This document shows positions 1 through 8,008 of a DNA stretch of 64,000 nucleotides, piece after piece. The stretch is from Streptomyces sp. AC512_CC834 (GTDB taxonomy: Bacteria > Actinomycetota > Actinomycetes > Streptomycetales > Streptomycetaceae), in contig NZ_JAGMUO010000040.1 in NCBI RefSeq assembly GCF_019049325.1, positions 1 through 64,000 on the forward strand, given 5' to 3'. Every line of letters starts with the position of its first letter. The first letter of the stretch is position 1. Position numbers and translations under genes: made by a program. The notes below the pieces were generated by a model. It did not search any database. It saw nothing but the letters and a program-made list of their open reading frames with translations, and had not been told where the DNA came from.

Positions 1-291
1 TCCCGATCTCCACTCAAGATCAGGTTCGTATGGATGCCACGAAGTGAGTCAGTTTTGATCCGCCGTCAGAGGGTCACGGTTCAAGCGACGCCGACACGGC
101 TGGATGGTCTCCGGAGGCGCTGACGCCTCCATGCTGGCGGGCGAGTTGCCCAAGGAACGCGGTATGGGACTTCTGCTGCCGCGTGGCGGGGTCCTGCGCT
201 ATGGACCCGCGAACATCTGAGTCCGGCGACTCTGGTTGGCACGAACCCTGCGGTAGCAGATGAGGCTGCTGGTGATGCCGGCGTGCCGGTG
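1..291. other. No supported gene; 3' flank of TetR gene
   Basis: I see no convincing coding region here. A short open frame on the plus strand (about 104-220) has neither a ribosome site nor a recognisable product. Positions 113-130 form a 7-bp hairpin with a CTGA loop (GGAGGCG/CGCCTCC) that could be a weak terminator for the minus-strand TetR gene or for a gene left of the window. Confidence 0.4.
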
Positions 292-945
292 TCAACGTTC
301 CGGCTTCGGGTCGGGCCGGCGGGTCGGGGCGTATCTGGCGAGCATGGTCTGGACGGCCTGTTCGACGGCGTCATGGATGTCGGAGGCTGCGGGGTTCCAG
401 TCGGTCAGCAGCATGCGGGGCCACAGGACGTAGTTGGCGATCATGCCGAGGAACTGGTTCGCGGCGCTCACGGCGTCCGGGACGTCGGCGTTGCCCGCCT
501 CGTGCTCGGATTCCAAGTAGTGCTGGACGGAGTTGAAGTAGGGCAGCTTGCCGAGCTGGAACTGCATCCGTCCCAGTTCGGGGAAACGGGGCAGTTCGGC
601 GATGACGATCCGGAACAGGGCTGTCATGCCGGGTCGGCCGACCAGGTCGGCATAGCGGTGGCCGATGGTTGTCAGTCCGGAGCGCAGATCTCCGGTCTGT
701 GGCCGTGCGGCAGCGTCGCCGGCGTCACGCTGCCAGGACTCGGTGACGATGGCCTCGAAGAGGGCCGCCTTGGTGGGGAATCGCTTGAACAGGGTGGACT
801 TCGAGACCCCGGCCGCTTCGGCGATCCGGGCCAGTGAGGTGCCGTCGTAACCGCGATCCAGGAACAGTTCTGTGGCTGCGGTGGTGATCGCCTCGCGTTT
901 CTGCTGGGCGAGTCTGCGGTGGTGTGCGGAGAGTTCTGCTGCCAT
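292..945 (-). CDS. TetR/AcrR family transcriptional repressor
   Basis: The 217-residue protein has an N-terminal helix-turn-helix (about residues 18-62, with GTSLARIAEAAGVSKSTLFK) followed by a helical ligand-binding half, the normal length and layout for TetR repressors. It is divergent from a short-chain dehydrogenase at 1096, and two near-identical palindromes lie in the gap, so it most likely represses both itself and the dehydrogenase until an unknown ligand binds. No clear ribosome site precedes the ATG. The C-terminal half fits the TetR_C class seen in regulators of small-molecule detoxification, but the ligand cannot be read from the sequence. Confidence 0.9.
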   Translation of the reverse strand: MAAELSAHHRRLAQQKREAITTAATELFLDRGYDGTSLARIAEAAGVSKSTLFKRFPTKAALFEAIVTESWQRDAGDAAARPQTGDLRSGLTTIGHRYADLVGRPGMTALFRIVIAELPRFPELGRMQFQLGKLPYFNSVQHYLESEHEAGNADVPDAVSAANQFLGMIANYVLWPRMLLTDWNPAASDIHDAVEQAVQTMLARYAPTRRPDPKPER

Positions 946-970
946 GCGGGCAGTATGCCGCAGACCCGAG

Positions 971-988
971 GCGAGTCACTTGACTCGC
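971..988. promoter_or_regulatory. TetR operator, copy 1
   Basis: An 18-bp palindrome, GCGAGTC-N4-GACTCGC, which extends to 11-bp perfect arms around a CT centre at 968-991. It lies 26 bp upstream of the tetR start. The same half-sites recur at 1021-1038. Confidence 0.75.
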
Positions 989-1020
989 CTCAATGATCCT
1001 ACTTACGGTGTGAGGGTAAG

Positions 1021-1038
1021 GCGAGTCGAGTGACTCGC
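1021..1038. promoter_or_regulatory. TetR operator, copy 2
   Basis: Second copy of GCGAGTC-N4-GACTCGC, 50 bp centre to centre from the first (about five helical turns) and 58 bp upstream of the dehydrogenase start. Same spacing and half-sites, different central four bases. Confidence 0.75.
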
Positions 1039-1095
1039 ATCGCATCTGTGGCGCCGGGGTGGATTCCCGGTAGCCGCGCGGTGGAGGAACAGTTC

Positions 1096-1854
1096 ATGAC
1101 GATCGACAAGACCGCCTTGGTGACCGGTGCGAATCGCGGCCTCGGACGTGGCGCGGCCATCGCTCTGGCCACACGTGGGGTGCGGGTCCTGGTCACCCAC
1201 CGCGGTGATGCGGCCGGGGCCGAGGAGACGGTGGAACAGGTGCGGGCGGTGGGTGGGACTGCCGCTGTTCTCCGGCTCGACATCAGCGACGTCTCCTCCT
1301 TCGCGTCCTTCACCTCCGAACTGAGCGAGCAGTTGGAGCGCTGGGGTACGTCGCGGCTCGACATCCTGGTCAACAACGCGGGAGTGGGGATCTTCGGACC
1401 GCTGGAGGACGTCACGGTCGACGACTTCGACACGGTGATGGGCACCAACGTCCGGGGCACGTTCTTCCTCGTCCAGGCACTTGTGCCGCTGCTGGCCCGA
1501 GGCGGCCGCGTCATCAACGTCTCGACGTCACTGACCCGCCACACCAGCGCCGCCACCTCGGTCTACTCCGCCTCGAAGGCCGCCGTCGAAGCCCTGAGCC
1601 GTACCCTCGCCGCGGAACTCGGCCCGCGCGAAATCCGGGTCAACTCCATCGCCCCGGGGCCGACCGCCACCGATTTCAACGGTGGAGCGATGCGGGACGA
1701 CGCCGGGACGCGCCAGGTTCTCGCCGGACAGACCGCGCTCGGCCGCGTCGGCGAACCTGAGGAGATCGGCGACGCCATCGCCACGCTGGCCTCCGAGGGT
1801 CTGCGCTGGGTCACCGCCCAGCGCATCGAGGTCTCCGGCGGCGCCCTCCTCTGA
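1096..1854 (+). CDS. Short-chain dehydrogenase/reductase (SDR)
   Basis: This 252-residue classical SDR should use NAD(P)H to oxidise or reduce a carbonyl/alcohol of unknown identity in the cytoplasm. Visible motifs are the cofactor glycine motif TGANRGLG (residues 10-17), NNAG (93-96), the catalytic Ser in VSTS (about 143) and YSASK (Tyr157, Lys161). The ATG at 1096 is chosen because GGAGG lies 8 bases upstream; an in-frame ATG at 1030 lies inside the operator region and has no ribosome site. Divergence from TetR with two shared operators suggests an inducible detoxifying or biosynthetic reductase. Confidence 0.92.
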   Translation: MTIDKTALVTGANRGLGRGAAIALATRGVRVLVTHRGDAAGAEETVEQVRAVGGTAAVLRLDISDVSSFASFTSELSEQLERWGTSRLDILVNNAGVGIFGPLEDVTVDDFDTVMGTNVRGTFFLVQALVPLLARGGRVINVSTSLTRHTSAATSVYSASKAAVEALSRTLAAELGPREIRVNSIAPGPTATDFNGGAMRDDAGTRQVLAGQTALGRVGEPEEIGDAIATLASEGLRWVTAQRIEVSGGALL

Positions 1855-1930
1855 ACGGCCGGGCGACCGCGGCCTCCCAGGGGCCGGGCCGGGATGTCGC
1901 CCGGGGGAGAGGGGGAGAGGGGGGAGGTGG

Positions 1931-2386
1931 TCAGGCCTTCGGTCCGTCCGCGAGGAAGCCCGTCAGGCCGTCCAGCAGCATTCCGCTGCCCTGCTCCGCC
2001 ATGTCGCGTTCCTCCGCCGTGTCGCAGGTCTGGCTGAGGACGATCACGGTGTTGCGGGGGCCCTCCTCCGTGAGTTCCACGCCCATCGTCGACGGTTCCG
2101 GGCGGCCCGGGACGTCCATGCCGATGGTCAGCCGGCGGTGCTCGGCGACCTCGATGTAGGAGCCCGTCAGGGGGAACTCGGCGCCCTCCGGGGTGCGCAT
2201 CGTGGCCTTCCAGAGGCCGCCCGGGCGGACGTCCATCTCGACGGTGCCGGGGATCGCGTAGGCCCACTGGGCGTACTGGTCGGGGGTGGTCCAGGCCTGC
2301 CAGACCCGCGCCGCGGGGGCGTCCAGGGTGCGGGTCAGGGTGTAGGAGAAGCCGTTCTCCGCCGCGGTGTTCTGCTCGGTGCTCAT
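1931..2386 (-). CDS. SRPBCC/AHSA1 family protein
   Basis: A 151-residue protein with the START-like AHSA1 fold. The opening pattern, a first strand then LDAPAARVWQAWTTPDQYAQW and later GGLWKATM and GSYIEV, is typical. Members bind hydrophobic ligands or act as Hsp90-activator homologues; the ligand here is unknown. The start at 2386 has AGGAG 9 bases upstream, and an upstream in-frame start at 2452 lacks one. It is convergent with the SDR gene and has no obvious operon partner. Confidence 0.85.
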   Translation of the reverse strand: MSTEQNTAAENGFSYTLTRTLDAPAARVWQAWTTPDQYAQWAYAIPGTVEMDVRPGGLWKATMRTPEGAEFPLTGSYIEVAEHRRLTIGMDVPGRPEPSTMGVELTEEGPRNTVIVLSQTCDTAEERDMAEQGSGMLLDGLTGFLADGPKA

Positions 2387-2529
2387 GTCGTCCTGTCTCC
2401 TCGGTTCGGCGGGGCTCGGGGCCTCGCGCTCTTCGTGGGTTCGGTTCGTCACGCTGTCGCACCTTGTAGACGTCCGCCGGGGCGGGAACTCATCGGTTCA
2501 CCGCGACGGCTGTTCCAAGCTATTCCCGG

Positions 2530-3555
2530 CTATTCCCGGCCGTGGCACTCCCCGTACGCCCGCTGCGAGCCGCACCAGCACACCGCCCCGCGCTGCGGCG
2601 GCCACGCCACCGCACGCCCCCGGGCCGCCAGGGTCGTCGCGTACTGCGGCAGCAGGGCCGGGTCGGCCGGGGACGCGCCCTCCGACGCCGCGAAGGCCTC
2701 GTAGGACGGGACGGTGCCCGGGACCACGCCCAGGTTCGGCGTGCCCGACGACGCGAGTTCGCGCAGGGCCGCCTCTATCGTCGCCAGGTGCTCCTCGTAC
2801 GAGGGGTACTCGGCGGCCAGCGGCGGATACGCCTGGAGCAGCTCCGTCAGTTCGTCGGCCGGCCAGTGCAGCATCGCCACCGGGAACGGGCGGGAGAGCG
2901 CCTCGCGGTACGCGCCCAGCTCGGCGCGCAGGCGGGAGATCTCCGCCTCCAGGTCCGCCGGGTCGTCCGAACCCAGGGACCAGACCCGCTTGGGGTCGTG
3001 CAGCTCGTCCAGGGAGACCGGCATGGTGTGGAGGGTGTCGGCCAGGGCGTCCCACTCGTCGTGGGCCAGGCCCAGCATCCGGCGGACCCGGTGACGGCCG
3101 TAGAGGAGGGGATGCGTCGAGTACGGCGGTTCCGGCACGTCCGTCAGGAGCAGGCGGGCGCCCTCCGTGAACGTCTCGTGCGCCGCCTCCAACTCGTCGT
3201 GGGACTCCAGGGCCTCGGCCACGATCACCCACGGCGCGGGATCGCGCGGCGACGCCGCACGGACACCGTCGATGATCGCCCGGGCCTCCGCCTCGTGGTC
3301 GTACTCCCAGAGGTTCGACGCCTTCAGGGCGCGCACCAGGGACGGGTTCTCCAGCCCGGGGGAGCCGGTGGCGGCGGAGGACAGCAGGCGGTCGTAGAGC
3401 CTGGTCGCGGCGGGGCGGTCGCCGGACAGCTCCAAGTGGGCCGCGGCGCGCAGGAGCAGGGCCTCGGCGTCCTCGGGATAGAGGCCGGAGGTTCGTTCCA
3501 GGCGGGCCGCTTCGGCGGCGTGGTCGACGTTTTCGGCGGGCGTGTCGGGGCGCAT
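2530..3555 (-). CDS. Helical-repeat protein with C-terminal SEC-C zinc motif
   Basis: About 341 residues. The N-terminal two thirds looks like TPR helices (AEALLLRAAAHLELSGDRPAA and related stretches). The extreme C-terminus is a SEC-C-type metal site, CWCGS-x5-YGECHG, like the zinc-binding tail of SecA. Such proteins probably serve in protein-protein contact, but no reaction is known. The ATG at 3555 is used; a GTG at 3564 is also possible and neither has a clear ribosome site. It stands alone on the minus strand. Confidence 0.75.
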   Translation of the reverse strand: MRPDTPAENVDHAAEAARLERTSGLYPEDAEALLLRAAAHLELSGDRPAATRLYDRLLSSAATGSPGLENPSLVRALKASNLWEYDHEAEARAIIDGVRAASPRDPAPWVIVAEALESHDELEAAHETFTEGARLLLTDVPEPPYSTHPLLYGRHRVRRMLGLAHDEWDALADTLHTMPVSLDELHDPKRVWSLGSDDPADLEAEISRLRAELGAYREALSRPFPVAMLHWPADELTELLQAYPPLAAEYPSYEEHLATIEAALRELASSGTPNLGVVPGTVPSYEAFAASEGASPADPALLPQYATTLAARGRAVAWPPQRGAVCWCGSQRAYGECHGRE

Positions 3556-3654
3556 GGGGGACACCGTACTGCCGCGAGGTGACCAGGGTCAGCCATCCGC
3601 CGGCCGGAGCCCGGGGGATCGGCGTCGCCGAGGCCCGCATCGGCTCGCGGGGGC

Positions 3655-5091
3655 TCAGTGCCGCTCCCGCAACGCCCCCACCAGCACTCCCGCCACCACG
3701 GCCAGCCCCGCCGACACCCACAGCGCCACGTCCGTGCCCGCCCCCGGGCTCCCCGCCGACGTCGCGATCGCGATCGTCAGGGCGACGCCGGCGCACGAGC
3801 CGATGTACCGGAACGTCTGCTGCGCGCCCGAGCCCATCGCCGCCCGGGCCGCCGGTACCGACTCCACCGCGAGCAGCGGCAGCGCGGCGTTCAGCAGGCC
3901 GCTGCCGACGCCGGCCAGGACCAGACCGGGCAGCAGGCGGACCCAGGAACCCGCGCCGACCGCCCCGAGCATGGTCAGGACACCGACCGCGTGCAGGGCG
4001 AAACCGACGGCCAACTGGTGGCGCGGGGACACACGGTGGGCGACGCGGCGGGCCTGGAGGGCCACCGCGAAGGCGAGACCGGCCCAGACGAGGGAGAGCA
4101 GGGCCGTCTCCATGGGGGACAGGCCGAGCGCCCGCTGCAGCACCGTCGGCAGGAAGCTGAACAGGCCGATCACCGACAGGCCCGTGAACAGACCGCCCGC
4201 GGAGGACGCCAGGAAGCGCGGGCTGCGCAGCAGGGACAGGTCGATCATCGGGGTGGCCGCGCGGCGCTCCAGTACGACGAACAGGGCGCCGAGGAGTACG
4301 GCCGCCGCCAGCAGCAGCGCCACCGGCGCCCGCAGCCACCCGTCCCGCCCCAGCGTCAGCGCCGCCACCAGCGCGACCAGCGCCGGTCCGAACGTCACCG
4401 CCCCGGCGAAGTCCGGCCGGCCCGCCCGCGGTGAGCGCGACTCCGACAACGCCCGCGCGCCGAGGCCCGCCACCACCAGCGCGGCCGCGCCGAGCACGCC
4501 GTACGACACCCGCCAGTCGGGGATCGCCCCGACCAGCAGCGGGCCCACGGCTATCCCGCCGCTCACGAAGGCACCCCACACGCCGGTCGCGCGCAGCCGT
4601 CCGGCCGGGGTCGGGAAGGCGTGCACGAGCAGGCCGAGGCTGCTGGCCAGCAGCGCCGCGCTCGCCGCGCCCTGCGCGATGCGGGCCAGCGTGAACAGCC
4701 ACGTCGTGGACGCGAAGGCACCGAGGACGGTGGTGACGCCGAGGGCCAGCGTGCCGGAGACGAAGATCCGGCGGCGCCCGTAGTCGTCGGCCAGGCTGCC
4801 GGCCACCAGGAGCACGGCGGCCAGGCCGAGCGGGGTGCCGTTCAGCAGCCAGGCCTGCGCGGACAGCGGGGTGTGCAGGTCGGCGGCCGTCTCGGGGAGC
4901 GTGACCGCCGGCGCGGCGTACGTCATCAGGGCCACGGCGGTCGCGGCGCTGGTCAGCGCGAGGGTCCGGCCGGGGTGCGGGGGCGGCGAGGCCCGTTCCG
5001 TGGTGTCGTCGGCCGGGGGTGCCGGTGTCGCGGTGGTGGGGGTGGCCGCGGTGGTCGGGGTGGTCGGGGAATCCGTGCCGGTGTCGGTCAT
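3655..5091 (-). CDS. MFS transporter, drug-efflux type
   Basis: A 478-residue major facilitator protein with roughly 12-14 membrane segments after a 40-residue hydrophilic Thr/Pro-rich start. The motif ADDYGRRRIF after the second segment matches the family loop motif. It should export a small toxic molecule by proton antiport. The ATG at 5091 has GGAG 13 bases upstream; a TTG at 5124 overlaps the operator and is less likely. It is divergent from an HxlR regulator, and two copies of a 15-bp operator lie between them, which points to induction by its own substrate. Confidence 0.9.
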   Translation of the reverse strand: MTDTGTDSPTTPTTAATPTTATPAPPADDTTERASPPPHPGRTLALTSAATAVALMTYAAPAVTLPETAADLHTPLSAQAWLLNGTPLGLAAVLLVAGSLADDYGRRRIFVSGTLALGVTTVLGAFASTTWLFTLARIAQGAASAALLASSLGLLVHAFPTPAGRLRATGVWGAFVSGGIAVGPLLVGAIPDWRVSYGVLGAAALVVAGLGARALSESRSPRAGRPDFAGAVTFGPALVALVAALTLGRDGWLRAPVALLLAAAVLLGALFVVLERRAATPMIDLSLLRSPRFLASSAGGLFTGLSVIGLFSFLPTVLQRALGLSPMETALLSLVWAGLAFAVALQARRVAHRVSPRHQLAVGFALHAVGVLTMLGAVGAGSWVRLLPGLVLAGVGSGLLNAALPLLAVESVPAARAAMGSGAQQTFRYIGSCAGVALTIAIATSAGSPGAGTDVALWVSAGLAVVAGVLVGALRERH

Positions 5092-5114
5092 GGCTGGCTG
5101 TCCGCTCCAGGTTG

Positions 5115-5129
5115 GTTCGGTCAATGAAC
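5115..5129. promoter_or_regulatory. HxlR-type operator, copy 1
   Basis: GTTC-N7-GAAC, full sequence GTTCGGTCAATGAAC. The same 15 bases with one change recur at 5161-5175. It sits upstream of the MFS gene. Confidence 0.7.
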
Positions 5130-5160
5130 TGACTCGAGGCGGCCCAACTTAGCATCATCA

Positions 5161-5175
5161 GTTCGGTGAATGAAC
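5161..5175. promoter_or_regulatory. HxlR-type operator, copy 2
   Basis: GTTCGGTGAATGAAC, 46 bp from copy 1 and just upstream of the regulator gene. The two direct copies of an inverted GTTC/GAAC site fit binding of winged-helix dimers. Confidence 0.7.
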
Positions 5176-5197
5176 CGAGCGGGGAAAGGTGGCTACA

Positions 5198-5752
5198 GTG
5201 GACGCCATGGCACTGGGCAAGGACTACGCGACGCAGGAGTGCTCGATCGCCCGCGCGCTGGAGGTCGTCGGCGAGCGGTGGACGCTGCTGGTGATCCGCG
5301 ACGCGCTCTACGGCGTCCGGCGCTACAACGACTTCCTCGTCCACCTCGGCATCCCGCGCGCCGTCCTGGCCAACCGCCTCCAGGCGCTCACCGCCGAGGG
5401 GCTCCTGGACAAGCGCAGGTACCAGGAGTCGCCGCCCCGGGACGAGTACGTCCTCACCGACCGCGGCATCGCCCTGTGGCCCGCCCTGCGGGCGCTCGGC
5501 ATCTGGGGGCGCGAGCAGCTCGGCGGCGAGCCGCTGCGCACCTACTGGCACGCCGACTGCCGCACCGAACTCACCCCCTACGGTGCCTGCCCCGCCTGCG
5601 GGACCCTCGTCGCCGTCCGCGACGTCGAGGTGCGGCCGGGCCCCGGACTCGACCCCGACCCCGCGGACCCGGTCAGCCGGGCGCTGCTCGGTCCCCGGCG
5701 GCTGCTCCAGCCGATCGAGACCGAGCAGGGTGCCGCGCCGCGTCCTGTATAA
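5198..5752 (+). CDS. HxlR family winged-helix regulator
   Basis: About 184 residues. The N-terminal HxlR domain is clear: CSIARALEVVGERWTLLVIRD, then RYNDF and GIPRAVLANRL of the recognition helix region. After the domain comes an extra C-terminal segment with a CPACG pair that may bind metal. GTG at 5198 has AAAGG 8 bases upstream; GTG 5189 and ATG 5207 are alternatives. It probably controls the divergent MFS exporter through the two GTTC-N7-GAAC sites. Confidence 0.9.
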   Translation: MDAMALGKDYATQECSIARALEVVGERWTLLVIRDALYGVRRYNDFLVHLGIPRAVLANRLQALTAEGLLDKRRYQESPPRDEYVLTDRGIALWPALRALGIWGREQLGGEPLRTYWHADCRTELTPYGACPACGTLVAVRDVEVRPGPGLDPDPADPVSRALLGPRRLLQPIETEQGAAPRPV

Positions 5753-5790
5753 CTGGGGCAAACGCGCGTGCGAGAGGAGGGGAGCCGCCG

Positions 5791-6114
5791 ATGCCGCCCA
5801 TGACCCAGCACCACCGGGCCGTCCCGCGTCCCCTTCTCGTGCTGCTCCTGGTCCTCCTCCCCGTCGCGCTCCTCGACGTCGGCAGCCTCTCCGCGACCGT
5901 CGCGCTCGCCGCGACCGCCGCCGTCGGTTCCGCGCTCGCCGTCTGCGCCGTCATCGCCGCACGCTGCGCGCCCGCCGTGCCGCGCACCCGGGTGCGTACG
6001 GCCATCAGGGACCGGGACCTGCGTACGGCCTTCCTGCCCCAACGCGATCCCGACGCCCGCGGCCGCCGCCGGCCCCGAGCGCCCGGACACGCCCTCCCGG
6101 CGACCACCGCGTAG
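5791..6114 (+). CDS. DUF6412-type small membrane protein
   Basis: A 107-residue protein with two hydrophobic segments (about residues 14-30 and 34-57) and a basic, Arg/Pro-rich tail, probably cytoplasmic. I recognise the layout as that of DUF6412 proteins, which in Streptomyces sit directly before a short YidC homologue as here. GAGGAGGGGAG lies just upstream of the ATG. The 110-bp gap and shared direction suggest an operon with yidC. Function unknown; a helper in membrane-protein insertion is inference from position only. Confidence 0.75.
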   Translation: MPPMTQHHRAVPRPLLVLLLVLLPVALLDVGSLSATVALAATAAVGSALAVCAVIAARCAPAVPRTRVRTAIRDRDLRTAFLPQRDPDARGRRRPRAPGHALPATTA

Positions 6115-6223
6115 GGCACCGCTGCACCGCTGCACCGCTGCTTCACCACCCTGCGCGGGGTGTGTCGTCATGCCGCAATCCCCTTGCCCGGCACGACGAG
6201 ACCCTCGGAGGGCTCACCCACTC

Positions 6224-6937
6224 ATGTCCGTCTTCGCCAGCCTGGTCGAGCAACTCGCCGACCTGCTCCAGCCCCTGTTCGGCGCCTCGGCCGCGGCCGC
6301 CGCCATCGTCCTGTTCACCGCCCTCGTACGGCTCCTCGTACACCCCCTGTCCCGGGCCGCCGCCCGCGGGCAGAAGGCCCGCACCGAACTCCAGCCGCGG
6401 ATCGCCGAACTGCGCCGCAAGCACGCGAAGAACCCCGAGAAACTCCAGCGGGCCGTACTCGAACTGCACACCGAGGAGAAGGTGTCCCCGCTGTCGGGCT
6501 GCCTGCCCAGCCTGTGCCAGATCCCCGCCTTCTTCCTCCTCTACCACCTGTTCTCCAGCTCCTCGATCGGCGGCGAGGCCAACGCGCTGCTCTCGCACCG
6601 GCTCCTGGCCGCCCCGCTCGGCGGACGCTGGGCCGACGCGCTCGGCGACGCCGGGCCGTTCGGGGGCGCCGGGCTCGTGTACGCCGCGCTGTTCGTGCTC
6701 GTCGCGGGGGTGGCCTTCTTCAGCTACCGGATCACCCGGCGGACGATGACCGAGCGTCCGGCGCTGCCCGCCGCCGACGGGCAGCAGGTGCCGGGACTGG
6801 GCGCGATCAGCAGGGTCATGCCGTTCATGTCCTTCTTCACGCTCGTCACCGTGGCCGTGGTGCCGCTGGCCGCCGCGCTGTACGTCGTCACCAGCACGAC
6901 GTGGAGCGCCGTGGAACGGGCCGTCCTGTACCGGTGA
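6224..6937 (+). CDS. yidC: YidC/Oxa1 family membrane protein insertase
   Basis: A 237-residue short actinobacterial YidC with about five membrane spans and no large N-terminal periplasmic domain. Seen are LFTALVRLLVHPLS, a basic coiled hairpin (RGQKARTELQPRIAELRRKH), and SGCLPSLCQIPAFFLLY. It should insert or fold membrane proteins with or without SecYEG. ATG at 6224 is chosen for GGAGGG about 11 bases upstream; a start at 6170 would add a non-hydrophobic leader. Streptomyces usually has another, longer copy near rnpA, so this is likely an accessory paralogue. Confidence 0.9.
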   Translation: MSVFASLVEQLADLLQPLFGASAAAAAIVLFTALVRLLVHPLSRAAARGQKARTELQPRIAELRRKHAKNPEKLQRAVLELHTEEKVSPLSGCLPSLCQIPAFFLLYHLFSSSSIGGEANALLSHRLLAAPLGGRWADALGDAGPFGGAGLVYAALFVLVAGVAFFSYRITRRTMTERPALPAADGQQVPGLGAISRVMPFMSFFTLVTVAVVPLAAALYVVTSTTWSAVERAVLYR

Positions 6938-6965
6938 GGAGGCTGGTGAGGAGGCTGGTGAGGCT
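6933..6965 (+). repeat. 12-bp tandem repeat over yidC stop
   Basis: GGTGAGGAGGCT occurs twice in a row (6933-6944, 6945-6956) and then partly a third time. The first unit contains the yidC stop codon, so the duplication does not alter the protein. Confidence 0.6.
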
Positions 6966-7114
6966 ACGGCTACGGTCCAGTACGTGAACGGGGTATTGCG
7001 GAGTGGACCCCGACCTTGGACGATCGACCAGTCCTCCGACGGGTGTCGCGGCACTGGCCGCACCCAGGTCGCACCTCATCGGGCGGGCTGCCCGAGACCG
7101 AGGAGTTGGGGATC

Positions 7115-7972
7115 ATGAAGCTGCTGCGAGTCGGTACGGCGGGGTCCGAGCGGCCCGCGCTGCTCGACGCCGGCGGGACCCTGCGAGACCTGTCGGGCGT
7201 CGTGACGGACATCGACGGCGCACTGCTCGCCGACGAGAGTGCGCTCGACCGGGTACGGTCCGCCGCCGACGCCGGTGAACTGCCCGCCCTGGACGGCGGC
7301 CTGCGGTACGGGCCGCCGGTGGGACGCATCGGCAAGGTCGTGTGCATCGGGCTGAACTACCACGACCACGCCCGCGAGACCGGGGCCGAGCCGCCCGCCG
7401 AGCCCGTCGTCTTCTTCAAGGCGCCGGACACGGTGGTCGGACCGCACGACACCGTGCTCGTGCCGCGCGGCTCGGTCAAGACCGACTGGGAGGTGGAGCT
7501 GGCGGTCGTGATCGGGCGTACGGCCCGCTACCTGGAGTCGGCGGAGGAGGGGCTCGCGTGCGTCGCCGGGTACGCGGTCGCGCACGACGTGTCCGAGCGG
7601 GAGTTCCAGATCGAGCGCGGCGGGACCTGGGACAAGGGCAAGAACTGCGAGACGTTCAACCCGCTGGGCCCGTGGCTGGTCACCGCCGACGAGGTACCCG
7701 ACCCGCAGCGGCTCTCGCTGCGCCTGTGGGTCAACGGCGAGCTGAAGCAGGACGGGACGACCGCGGAGCAGATCTTCCCCGTGGGTGAGGTCGTGCGCTA
7801 CGTCAGCCAGTTCATGGTGCTGCGCCCCGGTGACGTCATCAACACGGGGACGCCGGCGGGGGTGGCGATGGGTCAGCCGGAGCCGAAGCCGTATCTGAGG
7901 GCGGGGGACGTGGTCGAGCTGGAGGTCGAGGGGCTCGGTCGGCAGCGGCAGGAGCTCAAGGGGGCCTGGTAG
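7115..7972 (+). CDS. Fumarylacetoacetate hydrolase (FAH) family enzyme
   Basis: A 285-residue FAH-fold enzyme. It carries the family stretches CIGLNYHDHA, VVFFKAPDT, DWEVELAVVIGR with the metal-binding acids, and NTGTPAGV near the end. Family members cleave C-C bonds, decarboxylate, or hydrate 2-oxo acids with Mg2+ in aromatic or sugar-acid breakdown, for example 2-hydroxyhepta-2,4-diene-dioate isomerase-type steps; the substrate here is not readable. GAGG lies upstream of the ATG at 7115. It appears monocistronic, and the next gene is convergent. Confidence 0.9.
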   Translation: MKLLRVGTAGSERPALLDAGGTLRDLSGVVTDIDGALLADESALDRVRSAADAGELPALDGGLRYGPPVGRIGKVVCIGLNYHDHARETGAEPPAEPVVFFKAPDTVVGPHDTVLVPRGSVKTDWEVELAVVIGRTARYLESAEEGLACVAGYAVAHDVSEREFQIERGGTWDKGKNCETFNPLGPWLVTADEVPDPQRLSLRLWVNGELKQDGTTAEQIFPVGEVVRYVSQFMVLRPGDVINTGTPAGVAMGQPEPKPYLRAGDVVELEVEGLGRQRQELKGAW

Positions 7973-8008
7973 GACCGCAGGTGCACGCCGCCCGGCGCAC
8001 CGCGCGGG

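Noticed and set aside
104..220. Small plus-strand peptide near the left end
   Set aside because: No ribosome site, no family; upstream in-frame stop; could be a C-terminal remnant but evidence is too weak.
2498..5761. A 1087-codon open frame on the minus strand
   Set aside because: It runs over the SEC-C and MFS genes in another frame, has no domain, and its composition is that of a GC-rich shadow.
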